Assembly: GCF_002154225.1 (NCBI RefSeq)
Contig: NZ_MTSE01000010.1
Coordinates: forward strand, 1-64,000
Direction of reading: 5' to 3'
From: Hymenobacter crusticola
GTDB taxonomy: Bacteria; Bacteroidota; Bacteroidia; Cytophagales; Hymenobacteraceae
DNA length: 64,000 bases
Under the pieces are notes generated by a model that saw only the letters and a list, made by a program, of their open reading frames with translations, made no database searches and was not told where the DNA came from. This document shows, piece after piece, positions 17,128 to 25,440 of the stretch. A program made the position numbers and the translations under genes. How positions within the stretch are numbered: position 1 is the first letter of the stretch; each line of letters opens with the position of its first letter.

Positions 17128-18547
17128 TCCAGCGCTCCGTTAGGATTGTTCGTAAGTGGGGTACTAGTTGGTCAATATCACCCGCGCCGACAGTGGCCAG
17201 CACGTCAAAATCGGTATCAGTTTTGGCAGTTGCCAACACCTGTTCTTTGGTTTGCAAGGTTTTGCGCGGGGCCGTTACCTGCGAAAGAATCATATCCGAC
17301 GTCACCCCCGCAATGGGCAGCTCCCGGGCCGGATAGATATCCAGCATCACCACCTCGTCGGCTAGGCTCAGGCTTTCGGCGAAGCCCGGCGCAAAGTCGC
17401 GGGTACGGGTGAACAAATGGGGCTGAAACACGACGCGAAGGCGCTGCTCAGGATAGAGCGCCCGCAGAGAACGTAAGAACGCCTCGATTTCGCGCGGGTG
17501 GTGAGCATAGTCATCTACATATACTTTCCGGCCCGCTGTTACGATAAATTCGAATCTACGTTTCACGCCTTTGTAGGCTGCTACGGCTGCTTTCAGCTTA
17601 TCCGCCTGAACACCTTCTAATTGCGCCACGCAAGAAGCGGCCAACATATTTTCCACATTGTGGTAACCGGGCACTGCTAGCTCCAAATCGGCTACTTCGC
17701 CGAAGGGTCCGTGCAGGTTGAAGCGGAACTGATGGCCGTGCGCCGTGATGTTGGTTGCGTAGAGGTCGGCGGCTTGCGCGGCTTCCAATCCGTAGCGCAC
17801 CACACGCACGCCAGCCGGCACCGCTTCGGCTAGGCTAGGGTCAGCCGTGTGATTGAGCAGCAGCAAGCCACCGGGCTTGATTTGGCTCACGAACTTGCGA
17901 AACGACTCTACCAACGCGTCCTTATCCCCATAAATATCGAGGTGGTCGGCATCGGTGCTGGTGACAATGGCCACGTCGGGGAACAGCGTGAGGAAGCTGC
18001 GGTCGTATTCGTCGGCTTCGACAACTACTGGAACGTTGGTCGACTGATCACCTTCCGTTTTGGGTGGTAACAACAAGTTGGAACCTAGGTTCACGGCAAT
18101 ACCGCCCAAAAACGCCGCACACGGCACGCCCGCGTGGTGGAGCAGGTGCGCTACCATCGAGGAGGTAGTCGTCTTGCCATGGGTGCCAGCTACCGCAATG
18201 GTGTGCTGCCCAGCTGTGAGCAGCCCTAGCACTTGGCTCCGTTTGCGGATGTCGTAGCCGTTTTCGCGCAGCCAGGCCCATTCTTGGTGGTTGGCCGGAA
18301 TGGCAGGCGTGAGTACGACAAGCGTTTGCTCCTTCTTATTTCGTACCTCAACCGGGATGTTCTCCACGGCATCCTCGTAGTGCACCGCAATGCCTTCCGC
18401 CGATAGCGCTTCGGTAAGGGGCGTGCTGGTTTTGTCGTAGCCGCTGACCTGATGTCCGTTGGCTTGAAACCAACGGGCCAGCGCCGACATACCGATGCCG
18501 CCGATACCCAAGAAATAGACGTAAGGAAAAGCTGCTACCGGGTTCAT
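17111..18547 (-). CDS. murC: UDP-N-acetylmuramate-L-alanine ligase (MurC)
   Basis: This cytosolic enzyme adds L-alanine to UDP-N-acetylmuramic acid, the first peptide step of peptidoglycan synthesis. It is 478 residues. It has the nucleotide-sugar loop GIGGIGMSALARW (about 14-26), the ATP P-loop GTHGKTTTSSM (about 120-130) and the YDDYAHHP motif (about 322-329) typical of MurC. Three Mur ligase domains are all present at full length. Its start overlaps the murG stop by 4 bp and its end overlaps ftsQ by 17 bp, so the three are tightly linked. Confidence 0.96.
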   Translation of the reverse strand: MNPVAAFPYVYFLGIGGIGMSALARWFQANGHQVSGYDKTSTPLTEALSAEGIAVHYEDAVENIPVEVRNKKEQTLVVLTPAIPANHQEWAWLRENGYDIRKRSQVLGLLTAGQHTIAVAGTHGKTTTSSMVAHLLHHAGVPCAAFLGGIAVNLGSNLLLPPKTEGDQSTNVPVVVEADEYDRSFLTLFPDVAIVTSTDADHLDIYGDKDALVESFRKFVSQIKPGGLLLLNHTADPSLAEAVPAGVRVVRYGLEAAQAADLYATNITAHGHQFRFNLHGPFGEVADLELAVPGYHNVENMLAASCVAQLEGVQADKLKAAVAAYKGVKRRFEFIVTAGRKVYVDDYAHHPREIEAFLRSLRALYPEQRLRVVFQPHLFTRTRDFAPGFAESLSLADEVVMLDIYPARELPIAGVTSDMILSQVTAPRKTLQTKEQVLATAKTDTDFDVLATVGAGDIDQLVPHLRTILTERWNGAEA

Positions 18548-19722
18548 GCGCGGTCCATCAGAGCTAGGAGTTCGTCCACAATAGCCGTTGTGGCATCGGG
18601 GTGCGCAAGGCAGCGCACATTTTGACTGAGTTGTTGCTGTTGGCTGGGGTCTGCGAGTAAGGCGAGGGCTTGGTCGTAGAGTTTCGTAGGCGCCTCGGCA
18701 TCCGTCACCAACAGGGCGGCGTTACGCTGGACCAGCGCCAGCGCGTTTTTGGTTTGGTGGTCTTCGGCCACGTTAGGCGAGGGCACCAGAATGCTCGGCT
18801 TGCCCGTAAGGCACAGCTCCGACACGGACAGCGCACCGGCGCGAGATATTACCACATCGGCGGCGGCGTAGGCTAGGTCCATGCGCTTCACGAACTCCAG
18901 CGCTTTCAGTCCAGCTTCCGCGTAGCTAGCGGCTTGTTGTTGGGCTTCGGGATAATACAATTTACCCGTCTGCCAGATGAGCTGCACGCCAGCCTCTTGC
19001 AAGCGCGACAGTGCGGCGGCAGTAGCCTGGTTGAGCGTGCGGGCACCTAGGCTCCCGCCCACTACCAACAGCGTTTTCTTCTCCGGCGAAAGCCCAAAAA
19101 ATTGTAACGCCTCGGTTCTGCTGCCGCCCGCAATTTCGGTCCGCACGGGGTTGCCGGTCAGCACGAGCTTGGTGGCGGGGAAGAACTTTTCCATGCCTTC
19201 GTAAGCCACACAGATACGGTCGACGCGGCGGCTGAGCAGCTTGTTGACGAGCCCCGCGTAGGAGTTTTGCTCCTGAATAAGGGCCGGAATGCCACGCGAA
19301 GTAGCTGCTATTAGCACCGGGGCTGAGGCGTACCCGCCTACCCCAACCACGGCATCGGGCCGGAAGCTCTCCAGCAGCTTGCCCGCCTTGCGCACCGAGC
19401 GAAACACTCGCACCGGGAACAGCAAGTTTTGCGGCGTCAGGCGGCGCTGCAAGCCGCTAATATCAAGGCCTACAATCTCATAGCCGGCTTCAGGCACGCG
19501 GGTCATTTCCATGCGGCCGTTGGCTCCTACAAACAAAATCTCGGCCTCGGGCTGCCGACGGCGCAGCTCGTTAGCAATAGCCACGGCCGGAAAAATGTGC
19601 CCGCCCGTGCCCCCGCCGCTGATGATAACGCGGTAGGGCGTGGGAGACATTTTGGTAGGCTTAGGATTGAATCCTGACTCGGGCATGGGTGGGGTGGTGA
19701 CGGTGGGTGCGGCGCTTTGCAT
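18544..19722 (-). CDS. murG: UDP-GlcNAc transferase MurG
   Basis: This peripheral membrane glycosyltransferase transfers GlcNAc to lipid I to give lipid II. The GT-B fold shows the N-terminal SGGGTGGHIFPAVAIA loop and the C-terminal G-loop VGGSLGARTLN, plus SRAGALSVSELCLTGKPSILVPSP with the donor-binding region. As given it is 392 residues. An internal ATG at 19650 would give 368 residues, closer to the family norm, because the first 24 residues are a proline-rich tail without homology that I recognise. The true start is therefore uncertain. It overlaps murC by 4 bp. Confidence 0.93.
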   Translation of the reverse strand: MQSAAPTVTTPPMPESGFNPKPTKMSPTPYRVIISGGGTGGHIFPAVAIANELRRRQPEAEILFVGANGRMEMTRVPEAGYEIVGLDISGLQRRLTPQNLLFPVRVFRSVRKAGKLLESFRPDAVVGVGGYASAPVLIAATSRGIPALIQEQNSYAGLVNKLLSRRVDRICVAYEGMEKFFPATKLVLTGNPVRTEIAGGSRTEALQFFGLSPEKKTLLVVGGSLGARTLNQATAAALSRLQEAGVQLIWQTGKLYYPEAQQQAASYAEAGLKALEFVKRMDLAYAAADVVISRAGALSVSELCLTGKPSILVPSPNVAEDHQTKNALALVQRNAALLVTDAEAPTKLYDQALALLADPSQQQQLSQNVRCLAHPDATTAIVDELLALMDRA

Positions 19723-19839
19723 GTTGAATGGGTGGTTTCAACTGGTTCAGACTAATGCTACCCTCTAGTTAACTAAAGCGAAGGAAAAAAAGCTACCTGT
19801 TGTTCGTTCATCTTTTAAAATTCGACGCCGGCTATTTTG

Positions 19840-21021
19840 CTACGCATAAGCGGCTTTCTTGGGGATGCGTGGCGTGTCACTGGGCTGGTCGTTCATGGGG
19901 CGCACTTCCATCTCGCCGCGGCTCACGCTTAGAATAATACCGATGCTGATACCAGTGAAGATCAGCGACGTACCGCCCATGCTCAGCAGCGGCAGCGGCA
20001 GACCCGTAATCGGACCTAGGCCCACGGCCACCCCCATGTTCACCATCGCCTGCAAGACCAGACTGAAGCTCAGCCCCGCCGAGAGCAACCCCCCAAAGGC
20101 GCCCGCACTGTTCATCACCGTCTTCAGCCCTCGATAGAGAAAAGCTAGGTACAGGAACAGCACAAAAGCGCCGCCCGCCATACCGTATTCTTCGATGATA
20201 ACCGCGTAGATAAAGTCGGAGTACGGGTGCGGCAGAATATTGCGCTCCGTGCTCTTACCTGGCCCCTTGCCCGTCACGCCGCCCGTTGCAATGGCAATAT
20301 AGCTATGTTCCAGCTGAAACGGAACGGGCTTCGACTTATCAGTGAAGCTTGAGATACGGCTCACCACCGTTTTGTAGCGCTGTCCCGAAGCTAGGCCTAC
20401 CCCGCCTACCACTAGCCCAATGGCCACCATCACCACCATTTGCTTGAGCGGCACGCGCCCAATGAACATCAACAGCAGGCACGTCACGAACAGCAGCAGC
20501 GCCGTGGAAGCGTTACTCATAATGATGATACCACAGATCAAACCAACCCACAGCATTACGGGCAGCAGCGTGGTTTTGAAGTCCTGCACGTGCTGCTGAC
20601 GGCGGCTCAACATGCTGGCTAGATGCGCAATGAGGGCTAGCTTGGCTAGGTCGGAGGGTTGAAATGTCTGGTTGATGATGGGGATAGTCAGCCAGCGCGA
20701 AGCGTCATTAAGCGTGGTGCCACCGAAGAAAAACGTGAACAACAGCAGCGGCACCGACAGCAGCAGCGCGTACAGCGACAGGCGCGAGTAGTAGCGGTAG
20801 TCGATGCGGTGGGCACCCCACATGAACACCAGGCCCACCAGGATCAGGCCGGTGTGCTTGATGAGAAAGTACTCCGTGTTGCCGCCCATCTTCTTATACG
20901 CCAGCGTGCCCGTGGCTGAGTACACCACCGCAATGCTGATGAAGGAAAACAGGATAACAATGCCCCACAAAACGGGGTCACCTTTGAGGTTGCGTTGCAG
21001 CCAGAGCTTAATGGGTTCCAT
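19840..21021 (-). CDS. ftsW: Lipid II polymerase FtsW
   Basis: A 393-residue SEDS-family membrane glycosyltransferase with about ten transmembrane helices. It polymerises lipid II into glycan strands at the septum together with the transpeptidase FtsI. The SEDS features are visible: a long loop with the GGVTGKGPGKSTERNILPHPYSDFIYAVI stretch (shown here as the family's HTDFIFA-like region), and the late GLGPITGLPLPLLSMGG motif. Position between murD and murG in the division cluster favours FtsW over the elongation paralogue RodA. A short basic tail closes the protein. Confidence 0.95.
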   Translation of the reverse strand: MEPIKLWLQRNLKGDPVLWGIVILFSFISIAVVYSATGTLAYKKMGGNTEYFLIKHTGLILVGLVFMWGAHRIDYRYYSRLSLYALLLSVPLLLFTFFFGGTTLNDASRWLTIPIINQTFQPSDLAKLALIAHLASMLSRRQQHVQDFKTTLLPVMLWVGLICGIIIMSNASTALLLFVTCLLLMFIGRVPLKQMVVMVAIGLVVGGVGLASGQRYKTVVSRISSFTDKSKPVPFQLEHSYIAIATGGVTGKGPGKSTERNILPHPYSDFIYAVIIEEYGMAGGAFVLFLYLAFLYRGLKTVMNSAGAFGGLLSAGLSFSLVLQAMVNMGVAVGLGPITGLPLPLLSMGGTSLIFTGISIGIILSVSRGEMEVRPMNDQPSDTPRIPKKAAYA

Positions 21022-21068
21022 AGAAGAATAACTGAGTGGCGGATTAAGAAGGAGTGACGAACTGAAAC

Positions 21069-22463
21069 CTAGGCAGAGTGACTAACCTCACTACTTCGCT
21101 CCTTGGTTATCTTTTCCACGGCGGCCGCAAACTGCCGGCCGCGGTCTTCGTAATTTTTGAATAGGTCGAAGCTGGCGCAAGCGGGCGAGAGCAGCACGAC
21201 GTCGCCGGGCTGGGCTAGCTCGACGGCCCGGCGCACAGCGGTTTCCACGCTTTGGGTTTCCTCTAGGTGCGGCACCACCTCGCCGAACGAGGCCTTAAGC
21301 TTTCCATTATCAACGCCGAGGCAAATCAGCGCCTTCACGCGCGATTTGGCCAGCGGAATCAGCGTGGTGTAGTCGTTGCCTTTGTCGGTGCCGCCAGCAA
21401 TCCAGATGATGGGCTGACGAATACCATCGAGGGCGTACCAGGCGGCTTCCACGTTGGTGGCCTTCGAGTCGTTGATGAAGCGGGCGCCGTTGATTTCGCC
21501 CACGGGTTGCAGGCGGTGGTCGGCGTTGCGGAAGGTACCTAGAGCAACTTCTATCATCACAGGCTCTACGCCAGCGGCGCGCGCGGCTAGCACAGCGGCT
21601 AGGGTATTCTGGCGGTTGTGCTGGCCGATAAGCGGCGAGGCGGCTGTGCTCAGGTGCACGTCGTCGTCGGTGCGCACGGCCGACATGGGCAAGCACACCT
21701 CCTGCTCGGCGCAGTAGTAGCCCGAGAGCTGAAAGTCGGGGCGCTTGTGCAGGCTGAAGGGCAGCAGCGTCGCCTCGCAGAAAACCGATTGGAATTGCTT
21801 CTGCGTTACGGCGTCATCAGCGTTGTAAATGAAGAAGTCGCTGCCTTTCAAGTTTTTCGCAATGCGCAGCTTGGCTTGGGCGTACGTTTCGAGCGAGTAG
21901 CCGTAGCGGTCGAGGTGGTCGGGGGTGATGTTGAGCAGCACCGCAATCCAGGGGTGGAACTCGTGGGTGTCGTCGAGCTGGAAGCTGCTGAGCTCCACCA
22001 CGTAGTACTCGTACTTGTCTTCGATAATTTGCTCGGCCAAGGAGTAGCCCACGTTGCCGGCTAGGCCCACGTTGTAGCCCGCTTCTTTGAGCAGGTGGTA
22101 GGTGAGCAGCGTAGTGGTCGTCTTGCCGTTGGTGCCGGTGATGCAGATGCACTTCGCCTTGGTGTAGCGGCCGGCTAACTCGATTTCGGAAATGACCGGA
22201 ATCTGCTTTTCGCGCAGCGCCTGAATGACGGGCGCCTTCTCCGGAATGCCGGGGCTCTTGACCACTTCTTCAGCCGTCAGAATCTCGTCGAGGGTGTGCG
22301 TGTTTTCCTCGAAGCGGATGCCCGCCTTCGTCAGCTTCTCCTTATATATAGGTTGAATCGGGCTGCGGTCGGATACGAACACGTCGAAGCCTTTGGCCTG
22401 AGCTAGGAGCGCGGCTCCTACTCCACTTTCAGCTGCACCGAGGATGACGATTTTTTGAGACAT
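21069..22463 (-). CDS. murD: UDP-N-acetylmuramoyl-L-alanine-D-glutamate ligase (MurD)
   Basis: This cytosolic ligase adds D-glutamate to UDP-MurNAc-L-Ala. It is 464 residues. The Rossmann-like N-terminus (VILGAAESGVGAALLA, about 5-20), the P-loop ITGTNGKTTTTLLTYHLL (about 112-129) and the C-terminal NDSKATN motif (about 332-338) with DVVLLSPACASFDLFKNYEDRG are hallmarks of MurD. It lies 72 nt downstream of mraY and 47 nt upstream of ftsW on the same strand. The length is normal. Confidence 0.96.
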   Translation of the reverse strand: MSQKIVILGAAESGVGAALLAQAKGFDVFVSDRSPIQPIYKEKLTKAGIRFEENTHTLDEILTAEEVVKSPGIPEKAPVIQALREKQIPVISEIELAGRYTKAKCICITGTNGKTTTTLLTYHLLKEAGYNVGLAGNVGYSLAEQIIEDKYEYYVVELSSFQLDDTHEFHPWIAVLLNITPDHLDRYGYSLETYAQAKLRIAKNLKGSDFFIYNADDAVTQKQFQSVFCEATLLPFSLHKRPDFQLSGYYCAEQEVCLPMSAVRTDDDVHLSTAASPLIGQHNRQNTLAAVLAARAAGVEPVMIEVALGTFRNADHRLQPVGEINGARFINDSKATNVEAAWYALDGIRQPIIWIAGGTDKGNDYTTLIPLAKSRVKALICLGVDNGKLKASFGEVVPHLEETQSVETAVRRAVELAQPGDVVLLSPACASFDLFKNYEDRGRQFAAAVEKITKERSSEVSHSA

Positions 22464-22535
22464 GAGAAGAAAAGCGTAGAACTGAGAAGTAAGGGAAAGA
22501 CAAGAGCCTAGCTCTTACGTCGAGGTCCTGAGGGG

Positions 22536-23756
22536 TTAGCGAAGCTTTAAGGTTACGAGCGTAAGTACGGCCAGCATAATACCCACAATCCAGAAGCGCG
22601 ACACGATTTTGGATTCGTGGTAACCTAGCTTTTGGTAGTGGTGGTGCAAGGGCGACATGCGCAGCAGGCGTCGGCCTTCGCCGTACTTGCGCTTGGTGTA
22701 TTTGAAGTAGCTCACCTGCACCATCACCGAGAGGTTTTCGATCAGGAAAACGCCGCAGAGAATCGGAATCAGCAGCTCTTTGCGCACGATGAGAGCTAGC
22801 ACCGCAATGATGCCCCCGATAGCCAAAGAACCCGTGTCGCCCATGAAGACCTGGGCCGGGTAGCTGTTGTACCACAGGAAGCCCACGCACGCCCCCACGA
22901 AAGCCGTACAGAAGATTACCAGCTCCCCCGAGTTGGGGATGTACATAATATCCAGGTAATCAGCCAGAATAGAGTTTCCGCTCACAAAAGCGAAGATGGC
23001 TAGGGTGATACCGATGATAGCCGAAGTGCCAGCCGCGAGGCCGTCGAGGCCGTCGGTGATGTTGGCGCCGTTGCTTACCGCCGTGATGATGAGGATGACA
23101 ATGGGAATGTAGAGGAAGCTGTAGAGCCCGTTGAAGTACGGCCCCGCGTACTGGAACAAGTTGCCGTAGTTCAGCTCGTTGTTCTTGGCGAAGGGAATGG
23201 TCGTAATCATCAGCTTCACATCCTGGTACACCGAGCTAGCATCTACGGCCGAAAGCTGGCCGTTAGGCAGCAAGTATTGGCGCACGGTTACGTCGTTGCT
23301 GAAGAACAGCACCCACCCCACCGTGATACCTAGGCCCACCTGACCTAGCACCTTAAAGCGCCCCGCGAGGCCTTCTTTGTCCTTCTTTACTACTTTAATA
23401 TAATCGTCGAGGAAGCCAATCAGACCAAGCCAAATAGTGCTCAACAGCATCAGCACGATGTAGATGTTGTCGAGTTTGGCAAACAGCAGCACCGGTACCA
23501 GAATAGCCAGCAAGATGATCAGGCCGCCCATCGTAGGGGTACCTTTCTTTTCCATCTGGCCCTGCAACCCTAGGTCGCGGATACTCTCGCCAACTTGCTT
23601 GCGTTGGAGAATGCGAATTAGATTTTTGCCGAAAACCTGCGCAATGAGCAGCGAGGTAATCACCGCCATAGCTGCCCGAAACGAAATGAACTGGAACACA
23701 CCCGCGCCCGGCAGGTGATAATGTTTGTAGAGGTACGTGAAAAGGTAATAAAGCAT
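22536..23756 (-). CDS. mraY: Phospho-N-acetylmuramoyl-pentapeptide transferase (MraY)
   Basis: This integral membrane enzyme joins UDP-MurNAc-pentapeptide to undecaprenyl phosphate, making lipid I. It is 406 residues with about ten helices. Conserved pieces include KKGTPTMGGLIIL, the aspartate-rich IGFLDDYIKV, NITDGLDGLAAG and the LSPLHHHYQKLG-like segment (RMSPLHHHYQKLGY). It is longer than E. coli MraY (360), mainly because of the insert around residues 180-215 (QDVKLMITTIPFAKNN and the loop after it), a feature I associate with Bacteroidota MraY. The murF gene that usually lies just upstream is absent. Confidence 0.96.
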   Translation of the reverse strand: MLYYLFTYLYKHYHLPGAGVFQFISFRAAMAVITSLLIAQVFGKNLIRILQRKQVGESIRDLGLQGQMEKKGTPTMGGLIILLAILVPVLLFAKLDNIYIVLMLLSTIWLGLIGFLDDYIKVVKKDKEGLAGRFKVLGQVGLGITVGWVLFFSNDVTVRQYLLPNGQLSAVDASSVYQDVKLMITTIPFAKNNELNYGNLFQYAGPYFNGLYSFLYIPIVILIITAVSNGANITDGLDGLAAGTSAIIGITLAIFAFVSGNSILADYLDIMYIPNSGELVIFCTAFVGACVGFLWYNSYPAQVFMGDTGSLAIGGIIAVLALIVRKELLIPILCGVFLIENLSVMVQVSYFKYTKRKYGEGRRLLRMSPLHHHYQKLGYHESKIVSRFWIVGIMLAVLTLVTLKLR

Positions 23757-23868
23757 GGGCGCAGAGGTCAGCGAGTGGCAGTTGAGATTATTCCAAGCTG
23801 CAAAGATTTCGTTTTTTGGTTTGCGGTCAACTGTTGTCTTTTTGCGGGTTTTTGGCTAGGTCAGTGGC

Positions 23869-25356
23869 TTACTTTCCCAACAAGTCAAACATTTCTTGCA
23901 AAACCTGTTTGTCATCGAAGCTCGTCCGTACGCCTTTTATCTCCTGGTACGTTTCGTGGCCCTTGCCCGCTACCAGCACAATGTCGCCGGGCTGGGCCAA
24001 AGCACACGCCGTTTTGATGGCTTCGCGCCGATCCGGAATGGTCAGCACCTTGCCTTGCTCCTGGGGCGGCACGCCGGCCTGCATCTGCGCCAAAATGTCG
24101 TTGGGGTCCTCGAAGCGCGGGTTGTCGGACGTGAGCACGACGCGGTTGGAGCCCTTCACGGCGAGGTCGGCCATGATGGGGCGCTTCGCGGCGTCGCGGT
24201 TGCCGCCGCAGCCCACCACCGTAATTACCTGCTGACTCGGTTGCCGAATTTGGGCGATGGTGCTGAGCACGTTTTCCAGCGCGTCGGGCGTGTGGGCGTA
24301 GTCCACAATGCCAGTCACGCGCGTTTTCGCCGAGACTGTCGGCTCGAAGCGGCCGGGCGCTGACGTTAGGCCCGAGAGGATGGTGAGCACCTCGGTTGCA
24401 TCTTCGCTCAGCAGCACAGCAGCGCCATACACGGCCAAAAGGTTATAGGCATTGAACACACCAATGAGGCGGAACTGCACGTCGCGCCCGTCAATCTCTA
24501 GGTGCAGCCCGTGCACGGCGTTTTCCACCAGTCGGGCGCGGAAGGTAGCTAGGTTACGCAGCGAGTACGTTTCGCGGCGAGCGGCGGTGTTTTGCAGCAT
24601 CACCATGCCGCGCTTGTCGTCGGCATTGGTGAGGGCAAACGCCGTTTTGCGCAGGCCATCGAAGAAGCCTTTCTTGGCTTTCAGGTATTCGTCGAACGTG
24701 CCGTGGTAGTCGAGGTGGTCGTGGGTGAGGTTGGTGAAGATGCCGCCCGCAAACTGCAAGCCCGTGACGCGGTGCTGCACCACGGCGTGCGAGCTAACCT
24801 CCATAAAGGTGTGGGTGCAACCGGCCTGCACCATTTGCGCCAGCAACGCATTCAGCCGAATAGCATCGGGCGTGGTGTGGGTGGCGGGTATTACTTCTTC
24901 GTCAATCTGATTCTGCACCGTGCTCAGCAAGCCCACGTGGTATCCTAGCTCCCGAAACAGCTTGTGCAGCAGCGTAGCGCAGGTGGTTTTGCCGTTCGTG
25001 CCCGTCACGCCCACCAATTTTAGCTTCTTGGAAGGATGGTCGTAGAACGCCGCCGCCATGTGCGCCATGGCTTCGGCGCTGTCGGGCACCTGCACGTAGG
25101 TAGTAGCGGGGTTCAGCTCCGCGGGCAACTCTTGGCACACCACGACGGCCGTCCCCTGCTCTACCGCTTTGGCAATAAACTGGTGCCCATCGGTTTGGGC
25201 TCCGCGCAAGGCGAAAAAAGCTAGCTCCGGCGCCGCCTGCCGCGAGTCGAGCGTGAGGCCGCTGACGCGCACGTCTGCGGGCCCGTGCTGCGCCTGCACC
25301 GTGACGGCCGTCAGCAGATCCGTAAGCGAATGGGTGGTGGGTGGTAGGATTGACAT
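23869..25356 (-). CDS. murE: UDP-MurNAc-tripeptide synthetase (MurE)
   Basis: This ligase adds the third amino acid to UDP-MurNAc-L-Ala-D-Glu. It is 495 residues, with the P-loop GVTGTNGKTTCATLLHKL (about 116-133) and the motif TSDNPRFEDP (about 400-409). The DNPR core is the meso-diaminopimelate-selecting motif, so the third residue is predicted to be mDAP rather than lysine. It lies 84 nt after the ftsI gene, and the next gene is mraY, not murF. An isoleucine-proline-rich start (MSILPPTTHSL) is normal for this family. Confidence 0.96.
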   Translation of the reverse strand: MSILPPTTHSLTDLLTAVTVQAQHGPADVRVSGLTLDSRQAAPELAFFALRGAQTDGHQFIAKAVEQGTAVVVCQELPAELNPATTYVQVPDSAEAMAHMAAAFYDHPSKKLKLVGVTGTNGKTTCATLLHKLFRELGYHVGLLSTVQNQIDEEVIPATHTTPDAIRLNALLAQMVQAGCTHTFMEVSSHAVVQHRVTGLQFAGGIFTNLTHDHLDYHGTFDEYLKAKKGFFDGLRKTAFALTNADDKRGMVMLQNTAARRETYSLRNLATFRARLVENAVHGLHLEIDGRDVQFRLIGVFNAYNLLAVYGAAVLLSEDATEVLTILSGLTSAPGRFEPTVSAKTRVTGIVDYAHTPDALENVLSTIAQIRQPSQQVITVVGCGGNRDAAKRPIMADLAVKGSNRVVLTSDNPRFEDPNDILAQMQAGVPPQEQGKVLTIPDRREAIKTACALAQPGDIVLVAGKGHETYQEIKGVRTSFDDKQVLQEMFDLLGK

Positions 25357-25440
25357 TCTGAAGCAGTGTGTTTTTGCTGGTAGCTTCTGGTAAAAGGGCT
25401 GTTCCCTGGGCCAATGGCCTAGGTAGCTAGCAGCGGTGTT